Shown piece after piece: positions 1 to 8,032 of a stretch of 50,624 nt of DNA. The position numbers were made by a program, and so were the translations under genes. The notes beneath the pieces were generated by a model. It did no database searches and was not told where the DNA came from. It saw only the letters and a program-made list of their open reading frames with translations. The number at the start of each line of letters is the position of its first letter. The first letter of the stretch is position 1. This stretch comes from Bacillota bacterium (GTDB taxonomy: Bacteria; Bacillota; Clostridia; Tissierellales; Peptoniphilaceae), in assembly GCA_028724185.1 (NCBI GenBank), contig JAQYDN010000020.1, positions 1 to 50,624 on the forward strand. The letters run 5' to 3'.

Positions 1-277
1 ATAAATAGAATATTTGCCAATCACTAGGATATTTATTATTATTTATTGAATCATTACAATTGCTTATAAATTCAGTTAATCTTTCTTTTCTTTCATCATT
101 ATCTTGAATATCTAATTCTAAACCAACAATTTTATAAGAACGCTCCCCATTGCCATTAAAAAGTACATTTTTTATATACTTAATTGTAATTACAGCCTCA
201 CAAAAAAAATTATCTTGCCTATAATTACTTAGCAGCTCATTATACGATAATTTACCAACTTCTTTATTAATTTTCAT
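1..277 (-). CDS. Unknown protein, partial, coupled to ImmA/IrrE gene
   Basis: An open frame starts at an ATG (277-275) lying inside the last codons of the ImmA/IrrE gene, overlaps it by 11 bases, and runs without a stop off the left edge of the window (92 codons visible). The protein begins MKINKEVGKLSYNELLSNYR and is rich in Asn, Ile, Lys and Asp. I see no membrane segment or signal peptide and no motif I can name. The overlap implies translational coupling with the metallopeptidase, so the two probably work together. Base composition is as AT-rich as the rest of this island and unlike the chromosome to the right. ImmA/IrrE proteins often sit beside a repressor or a toxin-antitoxin-like partner, but nothing here shows which. 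The C-terminus is not in the window. Confidence 0.6.
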   Translation of the reverse strand, partial: MKINKEVGKLSYNELLSNYRQDNFFCEAVITIKYIKNVLFNGNGERSYKIVGLELDIQDNDERKERLTEFISNCNDSINNNKYPSDWQIFYL

Positions 278-848
278 CAATAAAAACACCTAAATTTTTT
301 ATTCTATAACCAAATGCTTGAGTTGAAACACCCATCTTATTTGCAGAAATATCAATCAATTGATTTATATCATTCTCATCAAATTTCTGATGAATTGAAT
401 AATTTAATTCATTTATTGAGTGTAATAATACTTTCTTCACTAAATTCTCAGGCATTATTAATTCTGCTGCAAATTTATTTGCAGAGATTTCATTCATTCT
501 ATCAATTGTATTCTTATAATTGGATTTATCAGAAAATCTATATGATATACCTTCATGACCTAAAATAATATGTCCCAATTCATGTGCAATAGTAAATCTC
601 TGTCTGTATTCTGGTTCAAACTGATTAACTGAAATTTCTTTTTTAATATTTTCCGAATTAGTTCCATTATTAATGCTAAAACCAGAGGAGTCAACACAAC
701 TATATTCTATTAAAATGTCACAAATTTCAGCAATAGCTTTAACATCAATCTCAAATACATCTTCATCCAACGTAAGTTTTGAAATTTCACCTTCATATTT
801 CCCAAATTTATTCAAAAATTCATCAGTAAATATTTCATTATACAGCAT
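267..848 (-). CDS. ImmA/IrrE family zinc metallopeptidase
   Basis: A 193-residue protein with the zinc-protease signature AHELGHIILGH near residue 90. The HExxH histidines and glutamate are present, and a downstream segment around residues 117-130 (NEISANKFAAELIMP) carries the third-ligand glutamate typical of this family. ImmA-type peptidases of integrative elements cleave a phage-type repressor, and IrrE-type ones cleave DdrO-like repressors, so a regulatory protease role is likely. The start is supported by AGGAGGTGCGAC directly before the ATG. The gene lies in an AT-rich stretch next to a decayed serine recombinase and overlaps the following unknown gene, which suggests horizontally acquired cargo. 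The substrate is unknown. No Xre-type repressor is visible in the part of the island shown. Confidence 0.85.
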   Translation of the reverse strand: MLYNEIFTDEFLNKFGKYEGEISKLTLDEDVFEIDVKAIAEICDILIEYSCVDSSGFSINNGTNSENIKKEISVNQFEPEYRQRFTIAHELGHIILGHEGISYRFSDKSNYKNTIDRMNEISANKFAAELIMPENLVKKVLLHSINELNYSIHQKFDENDINQLIDISANKMGVSTQAFGYRIKNLGVFIDEN

Positions 849-930
849 GTCGCACCTCCTTTTGTTCCAATTATATCAGAAAAACAATAAAATTTATATG
901 AAATATGTTAAGATAATAGAACTAAAAATT

Positions 931-1495
931 CTAAAATCTTTTCCCAAGCACATAATTGAATCCAGATTTAAATACTACTTTTAAATCTTCTTCATAAATT
1001 ACTATCTTCTCTATAAGTTTCCTTACCAGCTCTTCATCATAACTCTCTATTTCAAAACCTTGATGAGCCAAAAAGTCTTCAAGTTCTTTTAGTCTATTTT
1101 GAGAGTTTTTCTCTTCAGTCATTTTAAGTAGTATCTTTTCTTTTTCACTTCTTAACTCTTCTACCTGGTTTTCTAGTTCTGTATAGTCTTCTTTTGCATT
1201 AGCAATTTTCAATAATTCTTCTTGAACTTTTAGCATTTCTTCGTCAATCTCTTCTATTTTTTCATTAGTATTATTTACAATAACTGTTTCTATATTCCTT
1301 TTTACAATCTCCTTTAACTCTATTCGTTCACCTATAAGCTTATTGAAGGCTTCAACGACTGCTTCTTGTAAATCAGTTTCTTTTATGGTTCTTGCATAAC
1401 ATACACCTGGTGCTTGAATTACTCTCGTGAAGAATATTTCTTTCTCCTATTATTCCACATTACCGTTTTGTAAATATCAAACCCGTCACACACTT
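931..1495 (-). pseudogene. Decayed large serine recombinase, C-terminal remnant
   Basis: From 1446 down to 931 one frame reads ...GVCYARTIKETDLQEAVVEAF... and then a long Glu/Lys-rich coiled coil ending ...YVLGKRF. This is the pattern of the end of the zinc-ribbon domain plus the C-terminal coiled coil of large serine recombinases (transposon or phage integrases). Just upstream, in another frame, about 1450-1495 reads DIYKTVMWNNRRKKY, the usual middle of the same zinc ribbon, so the gene is frameshifted. A TAG at 1447-1449 closes the downstream frame. The catalytic resolvase domain is absent. An internal ATG at 1236 opens a 101-residue frame, but it has no good ribosome-binding site. I read this as a dead remnant of the element that brought in the AT-rich island. 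Confidence 0.7.
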
Positions 1496-1612
1496 GTATT
1501 TCTCGGATTGATATTTACCTTCAAATGTAATTTAACACATAAATCTGGCTTTTTGGATTTAACGATAGAGCCTCATAATCCATTGATTTCAACACTTTTA
1601 TAGCCTGTTATC

Positions 1613-2887
1613 TTATTTCCTTGACATCAATACTACAGTCTCAACATGGCTCGTATGGGGAAACATGTCAATCGGTTGGACGATTTCCACCCTATACGCG
1701 TCTCTTAGTCTCGAGAGGTCGCGCGCAAGGGTCGACGGGTTACAGCTGATATAGATCATTTGTTTCGGCAAGGTCTTAAGGACGGTATCCACGACGGCGG
1801 GTTGGAGTCCCGCGCGCGGCGGATCGACGATAAGTCCGTCGATCGCCTCTTCCTCCGCGATCCTCGGCATCATGGTCTCGGCGGCGCCCGCGATGTAGCG
1901 CACGTTTTTCACGCCGTTTTCCTTCGCGGTCTTTCGCGCGTAGTCCACCGACGATTCGGACAATTCGTTGCCGATCACGGTCCCCGCTTTCTCGGAGACG
2001 GGAAGGGTAATGGTACCGATGCCGGCGTAGAGTTCGACGATCGTCTTCGCGGGATCGAGGTGTTTTTTGACCTCCTCGACGATGATCTCGGCGCCGAACG
2101 GATTGACCTGGAAGAAGTTTCCCGCGGCGACGTCGTAGCGATACCCCGCCAAGGTCTCCTCGATCGCTTTTTTCCCGTAGACGTGCCGCCACGTCTTGCC
2201 GTAATGCCTGCGGGGATTCGCGTTCTGCGAATAATAGACGCTGTCGATCTCTTCGTCCACGGCGAAGGAAACGACGTCGTGGAGTTTTCTGTCGCGCAAC
2301 GGCTCTTTCCCGACGAGGATGAGCATGCTCTCGCCGCGACGGCTCGTGCGAATCCCCACGAGATCGATACCGTCGAGCCACTTCGCTCCCTGCATCGCCG
2401 AGAGGATATCGTTGGCCCGCTCGGGCTGCATAATGCAGCGGCGAATGGGGATGCGTTCGCGCCCTTTCCCGTAAAGGCACAGTTTCCGATCGCTGACATG
2501 GAACTGCGTATGATTCCTGTAACCGAAGATATCTCCCGCCGTCTTCACGTCCTCGATACGCGGAAGTACGCCGCCGATGCGGGCGAGGGCGCTCTCGACG
2601 CGGTCTTTTTTCCACGCGAGTTCAGCATCTCTCGAAAGCGAGAGGAATGAACAGCCGCTGCACCGGTGATAGGGGCAGGGGTTTTCGACGCGCAGCGGCG
2701 ACTTTTCGACGTAGTCGACGATCTCCGCTTCGTAGAAGCGTTTTTTCTTTTTAAGGATCTCTACCTCGACGATATCGCCGATCTCTCCGCCGTTCAAAAA
2801 GATGACGGCGCTGCCTTTTTTCCCGATCCCCTTTCCGTGCACGTCGTAGTCGATGATCTCGACGGTCACTCGATCAAAGATCTCCAT
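1613..2887 (-). CDS. rlmD: 23S rRNA (uracil-5)-methyltransferase, RlmD/RumA family
   Basis: A 424-residue SAM-dependent RNA methyltransferase making 5-methyluridine in 23S rRNA. An N-terminal TRAM-like RNA-binding region (residues 1-60) is followed by a 4Fe-4S cysteine cluster CPYHRCSGCSF near residue 72. The Rossmann-fold methyltransferase core follows, with VELYAGIGTITLP (SAM loop) and near the C-terminus VDPPRAGL and the catalytic ISCNPSTLARDL motif. Its ATG overlaps the stop of the upstream cvfB gene by one base (TAATG), so it is the last gene of a coupled set (190-aa unknown, cvfB, rlmD). The paralogue choice (RlmD versus RlmCD, which acts on two sites in Bacillus) cannot be made from sequence alone. 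It marks the boundary between the GC-rich chromosome and the AT-rich island. Confidence 0.9.
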   Translation of the reverse strand: MEIFDRVTVEIIDYDVHGKGIGKKGSAVIFLNGGEIGDIVEVEILKKKKRFYEAEIVDYVEKSPLRVENPCPYHRCSGCSFLSLSRDAELAWKKDRVESALARIGGVLPRIEDVKTAGDIFGYRNHTQFHVSDRKLCLYGKGRERIPIRRCIMQPERANDILSAMQGAKWLDGIDLVGIRTSRRGESMLILVGKEPLRDRKLHDVVSFAVDEEIDSVYYSQNANPRRHYGKTWRHVYGKKAIEETLAGYRYDVAAGNFFQVNPFGAEIIVEEVKKHLDPAKTIVELYAGIGTITLPVSEKAGTVIGNELSESSVDYARKTAKENGVKNVRYIAGAAETMMPRIAEEEAIDGLIVDPPRAGLQPAVVDTVLKTLPKQMIYISCNPSTLARDLSRLRDAYRVEIVQPIDMFPHTSHVETVVLMSRK

Positions 2888-3693
2888 TACTTGCGTCTCG
2901 TTTCGGTCTTTCCGGGGACGGCCTTGCCCTCTTTGTAGAGTTTTCCGACGGCGCGCTTAAAGGCTTTTTTAGTCAGACCCGTCACGTCCATAATTTCCTC
3001 GGGACTCGACTTGTCGCCGACGGGCAAAACGCCCTTGTACTCGTCCATGAGGTCGTAGAGCACATCGGAGTCCTGAAGCATCTGAACGTGGGCGTAAGCG
3101 CGAAGGGAGAGTGTGAGTTTTCCGTCGTCCAAGACGTTTGCGACGCGCGCTTCGATCTCGTCGCCCGCGTGGTAAATGCCCTTCATCTCCTGTTTCGGGA
3201 TCATGCCGTCGTATTTGTCGTCGACGGCGACGAGGATGCCCGATTTTCCCGCGTGATAGACGGTTCCCTTGACGGTATCTCCCCGCTTATAGGGGCTCGC
3301 CGAAGAGAGGACGTCTTTAATTTCCATGCTGACCGCCAGGCGATTCGACTTGTCCACGTACATGGTAAAGAGGTATCTTTCGCCCTCGTGAATACGCTCT
3401 GTCGCCTCCGAGAACGGGAGCAGGATGTCCTTCGGCGCGTTAATGTCGACGAAGTAACCGATTTTCGACTTGTCCACGACCTTGAGCTTGGCCACCTCGC
3501 CGACTTCGATCAGCGGTTCTTCGAGCATGCCCGCGATCTGTCCGTTGTTTTCGCGGTACAAAAAGACGGGGCGCTTGTCGCCGTCCTCGCCCGTCTCGGT
3601 TCCGTGGATGGGCACTTCGTCGGTCCCGTCGCTCGCCCAGAGGTATTTTCCCTTTTGTATGAGTGTCAATGTTTGCGTTTTTCCGAGTTTCAT
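2887..3693 (-). CDS. cvfB: CvfB-type S1 RNA-binding protein
   Basis: A 268-residue protein with successive S1-like OB-fold segments (about residues 1-60, 65-135 and 140-200) and a C-terminal winged-helix region containing DKSSPEEIMDVTGLTKKAFKRA. This architecture is that of CvfB/YitL, an RNA-binding protein that affects virulence-factor expression in staphylococci; the direct target is unclear. The start ATG at 3693 follows AAGGGAAG. The gene overlaps the upstream 190-aa gene by four bases (ATGA) and the downstream rlmD by one, so the three are translationally coupled and probably cotranscribed. Length fits the family. Cytosolic, with no signal peptide or membrane segment. Confidence 0.85.
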   Translation of the reverse strand: MKLGKTQTLTLIQKGKYLWASDGTDEVPIHGTETGEDGDKRPVFLYRENNGQIAGMLEEPLIEVGEVAKLKVVDKSKIGYFVDINAPKDILLPFSEATERIHEGERYLFTMYVDKSNRLAVSMEIKDVLSSASPYKRGDTVKGTVYHAGKSGILVAVDDKYDGMIPKQEMKGIYHAGDEIEARVANVLDDGKLTLSLRAYAHVQMLQDSDVLYDLMDEYKGVLPVGDKSSPEEIMDVTGLTKKAFKRAVGKLYKEGKAVPGKTETRRK

Positions 3694-4262
3694 TTTCTTC
3701 CCTTCTCTAATAAGGATCTCGCCATGGTGTCGTACATATCGTGTCCCAACCCGTCGAGGGTCGAGCCCAAGTCGTAAAAGGCGTGGGTCGCATCGGCGCT
3801 CTTTAACAGGGTATCGAGCGCGTAGTAGCTGAACGCGTCGTGTCTTCCCAAGTTTTCGACGATGACGCGCGCCTGCGTCTTATGGGACAGGTCCGTAAAC
3901 TGCGTCAGATAGATACCGAATTTCGCGGCCTCGATGACCTGCGAGTCGCGCATCAAGAGGATGCTCAAACCTAAAAACGGCCGCTCCATTTGGTCGAAGG
4001 CGTACAGCCAGTTTTCGAAATGCGGAATGGCCTCGAGGGCGCGGTGTTTTTTAAAAAACGACTCGATGTGCTCGATGCTGAAGGCCTCTCTCGCGAAGTA
4101 CTCCATGATGCCCACATCGAGTGCGTCGGTCTCGACGGTTTCGGGGCGGATTTCCCCTCTCAATACGGCGAGTTCGTAACTGCCGTCGTCGCCGATGTCG
4201 ACGTGGGGATCGACCGTGATTTTCTCGTACAATGTCTTCGGTTTTTTCTTGAATCCAAACAT
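3690..4262 (-). CDS. Hypothetical protein coupled to cvfB
   Basis: A 190-residue soluble protein starting MFGFKKKPKTLYEK. I chose the ATG at 4262 because GAGGAGGAAC sits just before it; an in-frame start 15 codons upstream has no such site. The sequence is mixed alpha-helical in appearance, with no transmembrane segment, no cysteine cluster and no catalytic motif I recognise. Its stop overlaps the start of cvfB by four bases (ATGA), so it is probably made in step with the RNA-binding protein. Function unknown. The coupling suggests a role around RNA metabolism or translation, but that rests only on position. Confidence 0.75.
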   Translation of the reverse strand: MFGFKKKPKTLYEKITVDPHVDIGDDGSYELAVLRGEIRPETVETDALDVGIMEYFAREAFSIEHIESFFKKHRALEAIPHFENWLYAFDQMERPFLGLSILLMRDSQVIEAAKFGIYLTQFTDLSHKTQARVIVENLGRHDAFSYYALDTLLKSADATHAFYDLGSTLDGLGHDMYDTMARSLLEKGRK

Positions 4263-4312
4263 AGTTCCTCCTCGCCTTATTGTCCCATAGGGTTTCTCTA
4301 AAAGCAATTTAA

Positions 4313-4342
4313 AATAAGCCTCGGCCTCGGCCGAAGCTTATT
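4313..4342 (-). terminator. Intrinsic terminator after the 91-aa gene
   Basis: A 30-base inverted repeat AATAAGC-(C/T)-TCGGCC with a two-base loop, directly at the stop codon of the 91-aa gene. On the minus strand it is followed by TTTTAAATT. It separates the typA-side operon from the unknown-cvfB-rlmD set. Confidence 0.75.
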
Positions 4343-4616
4343 ACATAAATTGTGCGATGTAGTTCAGTTTATCCGCGATCCATACGCGTATGTCGGGCAG
4401 GCTCTCCGCGATATGCACTCCGACGGATCGCGCGCCGTCCGCAATGTCCTGGGCATCGATGTTTTGGATGCCGCCGTAAGATATTCTGGGATAGACAAAC
4501 ACGCCCACGACGATGAGAAGAAGAATAAAACGACGCATGCGGCGACGCCGTTTTTTTCTGCGTTTCTTCTGTTTTCTCTCGTCCATCATCTGTTGAAAGT
4601 CTCGCGTCATTTCCAT
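4341..4616 (-). CDS. Small basic single-pass membrane protein
   Basis: A 91-residue protein: an acidic start (MEMTRDFQQMMDE), an extremely basic run of Lys/Arg at residues 14-29, one hydrophobic segment (FILLLIVVGVFVYP, about residues 30-43), and an extracytoplasmic tail. The positive-inside rule puts the N-terminus in the cytoplasm. The ATG is preceded by AGGGGGAG. It follows the YbaK-like gene by about 70 bases and ends in a terminator. Family unknown to me. The basic patch could bind nucleic acid, ribosome or anionic lipid, but that is inference only. Confidence 0.7.
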   Translation of the reverse strand: MEMTRDFQQMMDERKQKKRRKKRRRRMRRFILLLIVVGVFVYPRISYGGIQNIDAQDIADGARSVGVHIAESLPDIRVWIADKLNYIAQFM

Positions 4617-4686
4617 ATGCTCCCCCTTTTGACTCAGTATAACAAAAAATATCTAACATATGGCCAAGACAGGGATAACGATCGAC

Positions 4687-5151
4687 TTATTTTGCGATGT
4701 CGACGAATTCGTCGATTCCGAACATGTCGCTGAGTTCGTCGACTTTAAATTTCGCGGCGGTATTCGAGGAACCGCACGCCGGATAGACGGTATCGTAAGC
4801 TTTTAAGCTCTCGTCGAGGTAAATACGTACGCCCTCTTTGGCTCCGAAGGGCGTGACGCCGCCGATGTCGTGGCCGATCTCCTCGGACACTTCCTCGGGC
4901 TTCAGCATCTTCGCCTTGGTCTCAAACGTCGCCTTGAATTTCTTGTTGTCGACGCGCTTATCGCCCGCGACCACGATCAGGATGGGGTGTTTATCCTTGT
5001 CGCGGAACGTCAGTGATTTGGCGATCTCTCCCTCGGTAACGCCGATCGCCGCGGCGGCCTCCGCAACGGTTCCCGTCGACGCGTCCGATTCGATGATGCG
5101 GTCCGAATATCCCTTTTCTTCCAAGTAAGCAAATGCGCGTTCTTTCGACAT
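4687..5151 (-). CDS. YbaK/EbsC-type aminoacyl-tRNA deacylase
   Basis: A 154-residue YbaK/aminoacyl-tRNA editing domain protein. Recognisable features are the N-terminal AFAYLEEKGY helix, the IAKSLTFRD segment with the conserved Lys, the GDKRVDNKKF region and GGVTPFG followed by a strand (VRIYLDESL). Members hydrolyse mischarged Cys-tRNA(Pro) or related mischarged tRNAs in trans, protecting translation fidelity. The start is supported by AAGGAGGACCTT before the ATG. It lies 11 bases downstream of typA, so the two are probably cotranscribed. Exact tRNA specificity cannot be read from the sequence. Confidence 0.85.
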   Translation of the reverse strand: MSKERAFAYLEEKGYSDRIIESDASTGTVAEAAAAIGVTEGEIAKSLTFRDKDKHPILIVVAGDKRVDNKKFKATFETKAKMLKPEEVSEEIGHDIGGVTPFGAKEGVRIYLDESLKAYDTVYPACGSSNTAAKFKVDELSDMFGIDEFVDIAK

Positions 5152-5162
5152 AAGGTCCTCCT

Positions 5163-6983
5163 TTACTTCGTCTTGTTCGCCTTATAACGTTTGTTGGCGT
5201 CCAAAATGGTCTTGCGAATTCTAAATGATTTTGGCGTAATCTCAATCAATTCGTCGTCTTCGATAAATTCGATCGCCTCCTCCAAGCTCAAGTCTTTGAT
5301 CGGCGAGAGGCGAAGGGCATCGTCGCTTCCCGAGGCGCGGACGTTGGTCTGTTTCTTAGTCTTGGTGACGCTGACTTCGAGGTCGAGTCCCTTCGGCGAG
5401 GAGCCGACGACCATGCCGCCGTAAACTTCTTCCCCGGGTTCGACGAACAGATCGCCGCGGTCCTGGGCGTTATGAAGTCCATAAGCCGATGCCGTGCCGG
5501 TGTCGAAGGAGATGATGGATCCGGTCTTGCGTCTCGGGATATCTCCCTTGTAGGGTGCATAGCCTTCAAATTCCGAGTTCATGATGCCGTTTCCCTTGGT
5601 ATCGGTGATAAATTCCTGGCGATAGCCGATGAGTCCCCGCGCCGGAATGCGGAAGACGAGGCGCGAGTAGCCGCCGCTGGGTTCCTGCATGGTCAACAGT
5701 TCGCCCTTTCGACGCCCCAATTTTTCGATGATGCTTCCGATGTACTCTTGGTTGACGTCGATCGTCACTTTTTCGATCGGCTCCTGGCGCTTGCCGTCGA
5801 TCTCTCTAAAGAGAACTTCGGGTTTCGATACCTGGAACTCGTACCCCTCGCGGCGGAGATTTTCGATCAGGACGGAAAGGTGCAGCTCACCGCGCCCGCT
5901 GACCTTAAAGGCGTCGGTCGAATCGGTGTCTTCGACTTTTAAGCTGACGTCGGTTTCGAGCTCGCGGTACAGGCGCGTACGCAACTGTCTCGAGGTGACG
6001 TAGTCTCCTTCCTGGCCGGCGAAGGGGGAGTCGTTGACCGAAAAGGTCATGGCGAGGGTCGGTTCGGAAATCTTGACGAATTCGATCGGCTCGTCGAGCT
6101 CGGGGTCGCAGATGGTATCGCCGATGTTGATGCCCTCGATCCCCGTGACGGCGACGATGTTTCCGGCAAAGGATCCGTCTTTTTCGACGCGCTCGAGTCC
6201 CTCGAATTCGTAGATCTTGTTGATCTTCACCGATTCGCGTTTGTCGGGATCGGCGGCATTTAACAAGAGCATCTGATCGCCCTTTTCGATCGTGCCGTTT
6301 TCGATCTTGCCGATGCCGATCCGCCCGACGTACTCGTTGTAGTCGATCGTCGAGATCAGCAGTTGCGCGGGCGCCTCCTTATCGCCTTCCGGCGGATCGA
6401 TGTGTTCGATGATGGCGTCAAAGAGCGGCTGCATGTTCTCGCCCCGCTCGTCGGGGGATTCCGACGCCCAACCTTGTTTCGCCGAGGCATAGATAAACGG
6501 GGCGTCCAGGACGTCCTCGTCGGCACCGAGCTCGATAAAGAGATCCAGGACTTCGTTAACGACTTCGTCCGGACGCGCGCCCGGACGGTCCACCTTGTTG
6601 ATGCAGACGATGACCTTGAGCCCGAGTTCGAAGGATTTTTTTAAGACGAACTTCGTCTGGGGCATGGGGCCTTCGAACGCATCGACCAACAAGACGACGC
6701 CCGAGACCATCTTCAACACCCGCTCCACTTCCCCGCCGAAGTCGGCGTGTCCGGGCGTGTCGATGACGTTGATTTTGACGTCGTTATAGCGAATCGCCGT
6801 GTTTTTCGAGAGAATCGTAATCCCCCGCTCCTTTTCGATATCTCCGGAGTCCATCACGCGGTCGGCGACGACTTGATTTTCACGGAACACGCCCGACTGT
6901 CTCAACAACATGTCCACCAGCGTCGTCTTTCCGTGGTCGACGTGGGCTATAATAGCTATATTTCTGATATCTTTTTGTTCCAT
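5163..6983 (-). CDS. typA: Ribosome-associated GTPase TypA/BipA
   Basis: A 606-residue translational GTPase. The G domain starts almost at the N-terminus: G1 AHVDHGKTT, a DTPGHADF switch II, and NKVDRPGARPDEV for G4. These are followed by the beta-barrel domain II, EF-G-like domains III and V, and the BipA-specific C-terminal region (SSPKGLDLEVSVTKTKKQTNVRASG and the lysine-rich end). BipA helps 50S assembly and adaptation to cold or stress. I place the start at ATG 6983 (MEQKDIRNIAIIAHVDHG) because GGAAAGG lies six bases upstream; an in-frame extension to 7085 adds non-conserved residues. Downstream come the YbaK-like gene and the 91-aa membrane protein, ending at the terminator at 4313-4342. 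Confidence 0.95.
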   Translation of the reverse strand: MEQKDIRNIAIIAHVDHGKTTLVDMLLRQSGVFRENQVVADRVMDSGDIEKERGITILSKNTAIRYNDVKINVIDTPGHADFGGEVERVLKMVSGVVLLVDAFEGPMPQTKFVLKKSFELGLKVIVCINKVDRPGARPDEVVNEVLDLFIELGADEDVLDAPFIYASAKQGWASESPDERGENMQPLFDAIIEHIDPPEGDKEAPAQLLISTIDYNEYVGRIGIGKIENGTIEKGDQMLLLNAADPDKRESVKINKIYEFEGLERVEKDGSFAGNIVAVTGIEGINIGDTICDPELDEPIEFVKISEPTLAMTFSVNDSPFAGQEGDYVTSRQLRTRLYRELETDVSLKVEDTDSTDAFKVSGRGELHLSVLIENLRREGYEFQVSKPEVLFREIDGKRQEPIEKVTIDVNQEYIGSIIEKLGRRKGELLTMQEPSGGYSRLVFRIPARGLIGYRQEFITDTKGNGIMNSEFEGYAPYKGDIPRRKTGSIISFDTGTASAYGLHNAQDRGDLFVEPGEEVYGGMVVGSSPKGLDLEVSVTKTKKQTNVRASGSDDALRLSPIKDLSLEEAIEFIEDDELIEITPKSFRIRKTILDANKRYKANKTK

Positions 6984-7047
6984 AAACATCCTTTCCGGCA
7001 AATGCCACCATAAAAATAGGATCGGCTCCCCCAATCCTTCAATCGCT

Positions 7048-7085
7048 TTATTATACCGCAAATTCCTTATATTATAAAGCCGCAA
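7048..7085 (-). promoter_or_regulatory. Candidate typA promoter region
   Basis: Two perfect -10 hexamers TATAAT on the minus strand (7050-7055 and 7071-7076) lie 70-90 bases upstream of the typA start, in an otherwise AT-rich gap. No -35 with good spacing stands out. A GC-rich inverted repeat, GATCGCCGC/GCGGCGATTC, at about 7144-7169 lies between the RsbW-like gene and this point and may end that transcript, although it lacks a clear T-run. Confidence 0.4.
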
Positions 7086-7193
7086 GCCCCATTTTGCGCA
7101 ACTTTCCGCCGGTGTGAATTCGGGCGCACGCCCCCTTAAGGACGAATCGCCGCTTGTGCGCGGCGATCCCTTCCTCTGCTTATTTTTCTTACC

Positions 7194-7586
7194 TCAGATA
7201 TCCAAATAGCAGCGCACCGTGTTGCCGTCGTAGTGCACGGAATCGCAAATCGCATTGACGATAAACAAACCTCTGCCGCTGCAACTGTCGTTGGTGCAAT
7301 CCACATCCTCCAACCGATGCTTGATGCCCGCGCCCTCGTCGCGAACCGTGATACAGAGCTCCTCGGGTTTAAAGTCGATGCGCAGATGGACCTTTTTTTG
7401 GCTGTCCCACGCATTGCCGTGATCGGCGCCGTTTAAGAGCAACTCGTCGATGACGAGTCTGATATTATATTGAAGATCGTTGTCCTTGACGTAATACGCG
7501 ACCTGGCGCATCGCATCGGCGATAAAAGCGTGCAGCGAACGCATGTCGCTTTGGACCGATCCCATGATTGAACTGATTCGTTTCAT
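7194..7586 (-). CDS. RsbW-like anti-sigma/ATPase (HATPase_c) protein
   Basis: A 130-residue single-domain GHKL ATPase of the SpoIIAB/RsbW type. The N box is DELLLNGADHGN, the G1 box is DEGAGI and the G2 box is GRGLFIV. No dimerisation/histidine-phosphotransfer domain is present, so this is not a two-component sensor. Such proteins are serine kinases or anti-sigma factors that switch partners with an STAS anti-anti-sigma protein; no such partner is visible nearby. I place the start at ATG 7586, after AGGATGTGAG; a GTG three codons upstream is possible. It precedes typA by about 200 bases with its own candidate promoters between, so cotranscription is uncertain. Confidence 0.8.
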   Translation of the reverse strand: MKRISSIMGSVQSDMRSLHAFIADAMRQVAYYVKDNDLQYNIRLVIDELLLNGADHGNAWDSQKKVHLRIDFKPEELCITVRDEGAGIKHRLEDVDCTNDSCSGRGLFIVNAICDSVHYDGNTVRCYLDI

Positions 7587-7780
7587 AACTCTCACATCCT
7601 ATATCTAATAGGTACCCAAATATTTAATTTCTATTAAAAAAATAACCGATTGTCGTTTAAGAGTTTGCTCGATCCCCCGCCCGTTTCGTGGTAATATTTT
7701 CTAAACCCCTGTTATTTTTTACATACGGTGGGTATATTAAGACTAAGTTCACAAGTTAACTTTTGAAAGGAGTTCTAAAC

Positions 7781-7945
7781 ATGGATAAATACGAATGCAC
7801 AGTTTGCGGATACATTTACGACCCGGCAGAAGGCGACCCGGACAACGGCGTTAAAGCAGGTACTGCTTTTGCCGATCTCCCCGCTGATTGGGAATGCCCC
7901 CTCTGCGGCGCAGGAAAAGAAGACTTCGAAAAGGTCGAAGAATAA
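7781..7945 (+). CDS. Rubredoxin
   Basis: A 54-residue rubredoxin with the canonical iron ligands in two CxxCG loops, [10 protein letters not shown] near residue 5 and [11 protein letters not shown] near residue 39. The aromatic core residues and the DPxxGV and LPxDWxCPxC patterns are all present. It is a one-iron electron carrier in the cytosol. The ATG at 7781 follows GAAAGGAG at good spacing, and a TTG six codons upstream overlaps this site and is unlikely. It stands alone on the plus strand between two minus-strand units, with a terminator directly after it. A likely partner in the same window is the flavodiiron protein at 38815-40017, since rubredoxins donate electrons to these O2/NO reductases; that link is inference. 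Confidence 0.97.
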   Translation: MDKYECTVCGYIYDPAEGDPDNGVKAGTAFADLPADWECPLCGAGKEDFEKVEE

Positions 7946-7952
7946 AAAATAA

Positions 7953-7982
7953 AAGGGTACGGCGAAGACCGTACCTTTTTTA
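7953..7982 (+). terminator. Rubredoxin terminator
   Basis: A GGTACGG/CCGTACC stem with a six-base loop, followed by an unbroken run of T, eight bases after the rubredoxin stop codon. Confidence 0.9.
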
Positions 7983-7987
7983 TGACC

Positions 7988-8031
7988 CCGTAAAATATCG
8001 CGCGAGGATGTCTCCGCGCGATATTTTACGG
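7988..8031. repeat. Perfect 17-bp inverted repeat between two terminators
   Basis: CCGTAAAATATCGCGCG is followed by a ten-base spacer and its exact reverse complement. Neither side carries a terminator T-run, and the repeat lies between the rubredoxin terminator and the engB terminator. It could be a hairpin that blocks 3' exonucleases, a protein-binding palindrome or a dispersed repeat. No second copy was noticed in this window. Confidence 0.8.
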
Positions 8032-8032
8032 C

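Noticed and set aside
1760-2650. Open frame of 296 codons antisense to rlmD
   Set aside because: It is a shadow of the GC-rich, GAC/GTC-biased rlmD gene; no ribosome-binding site, low-complexity Arg/Asp/Val composition.
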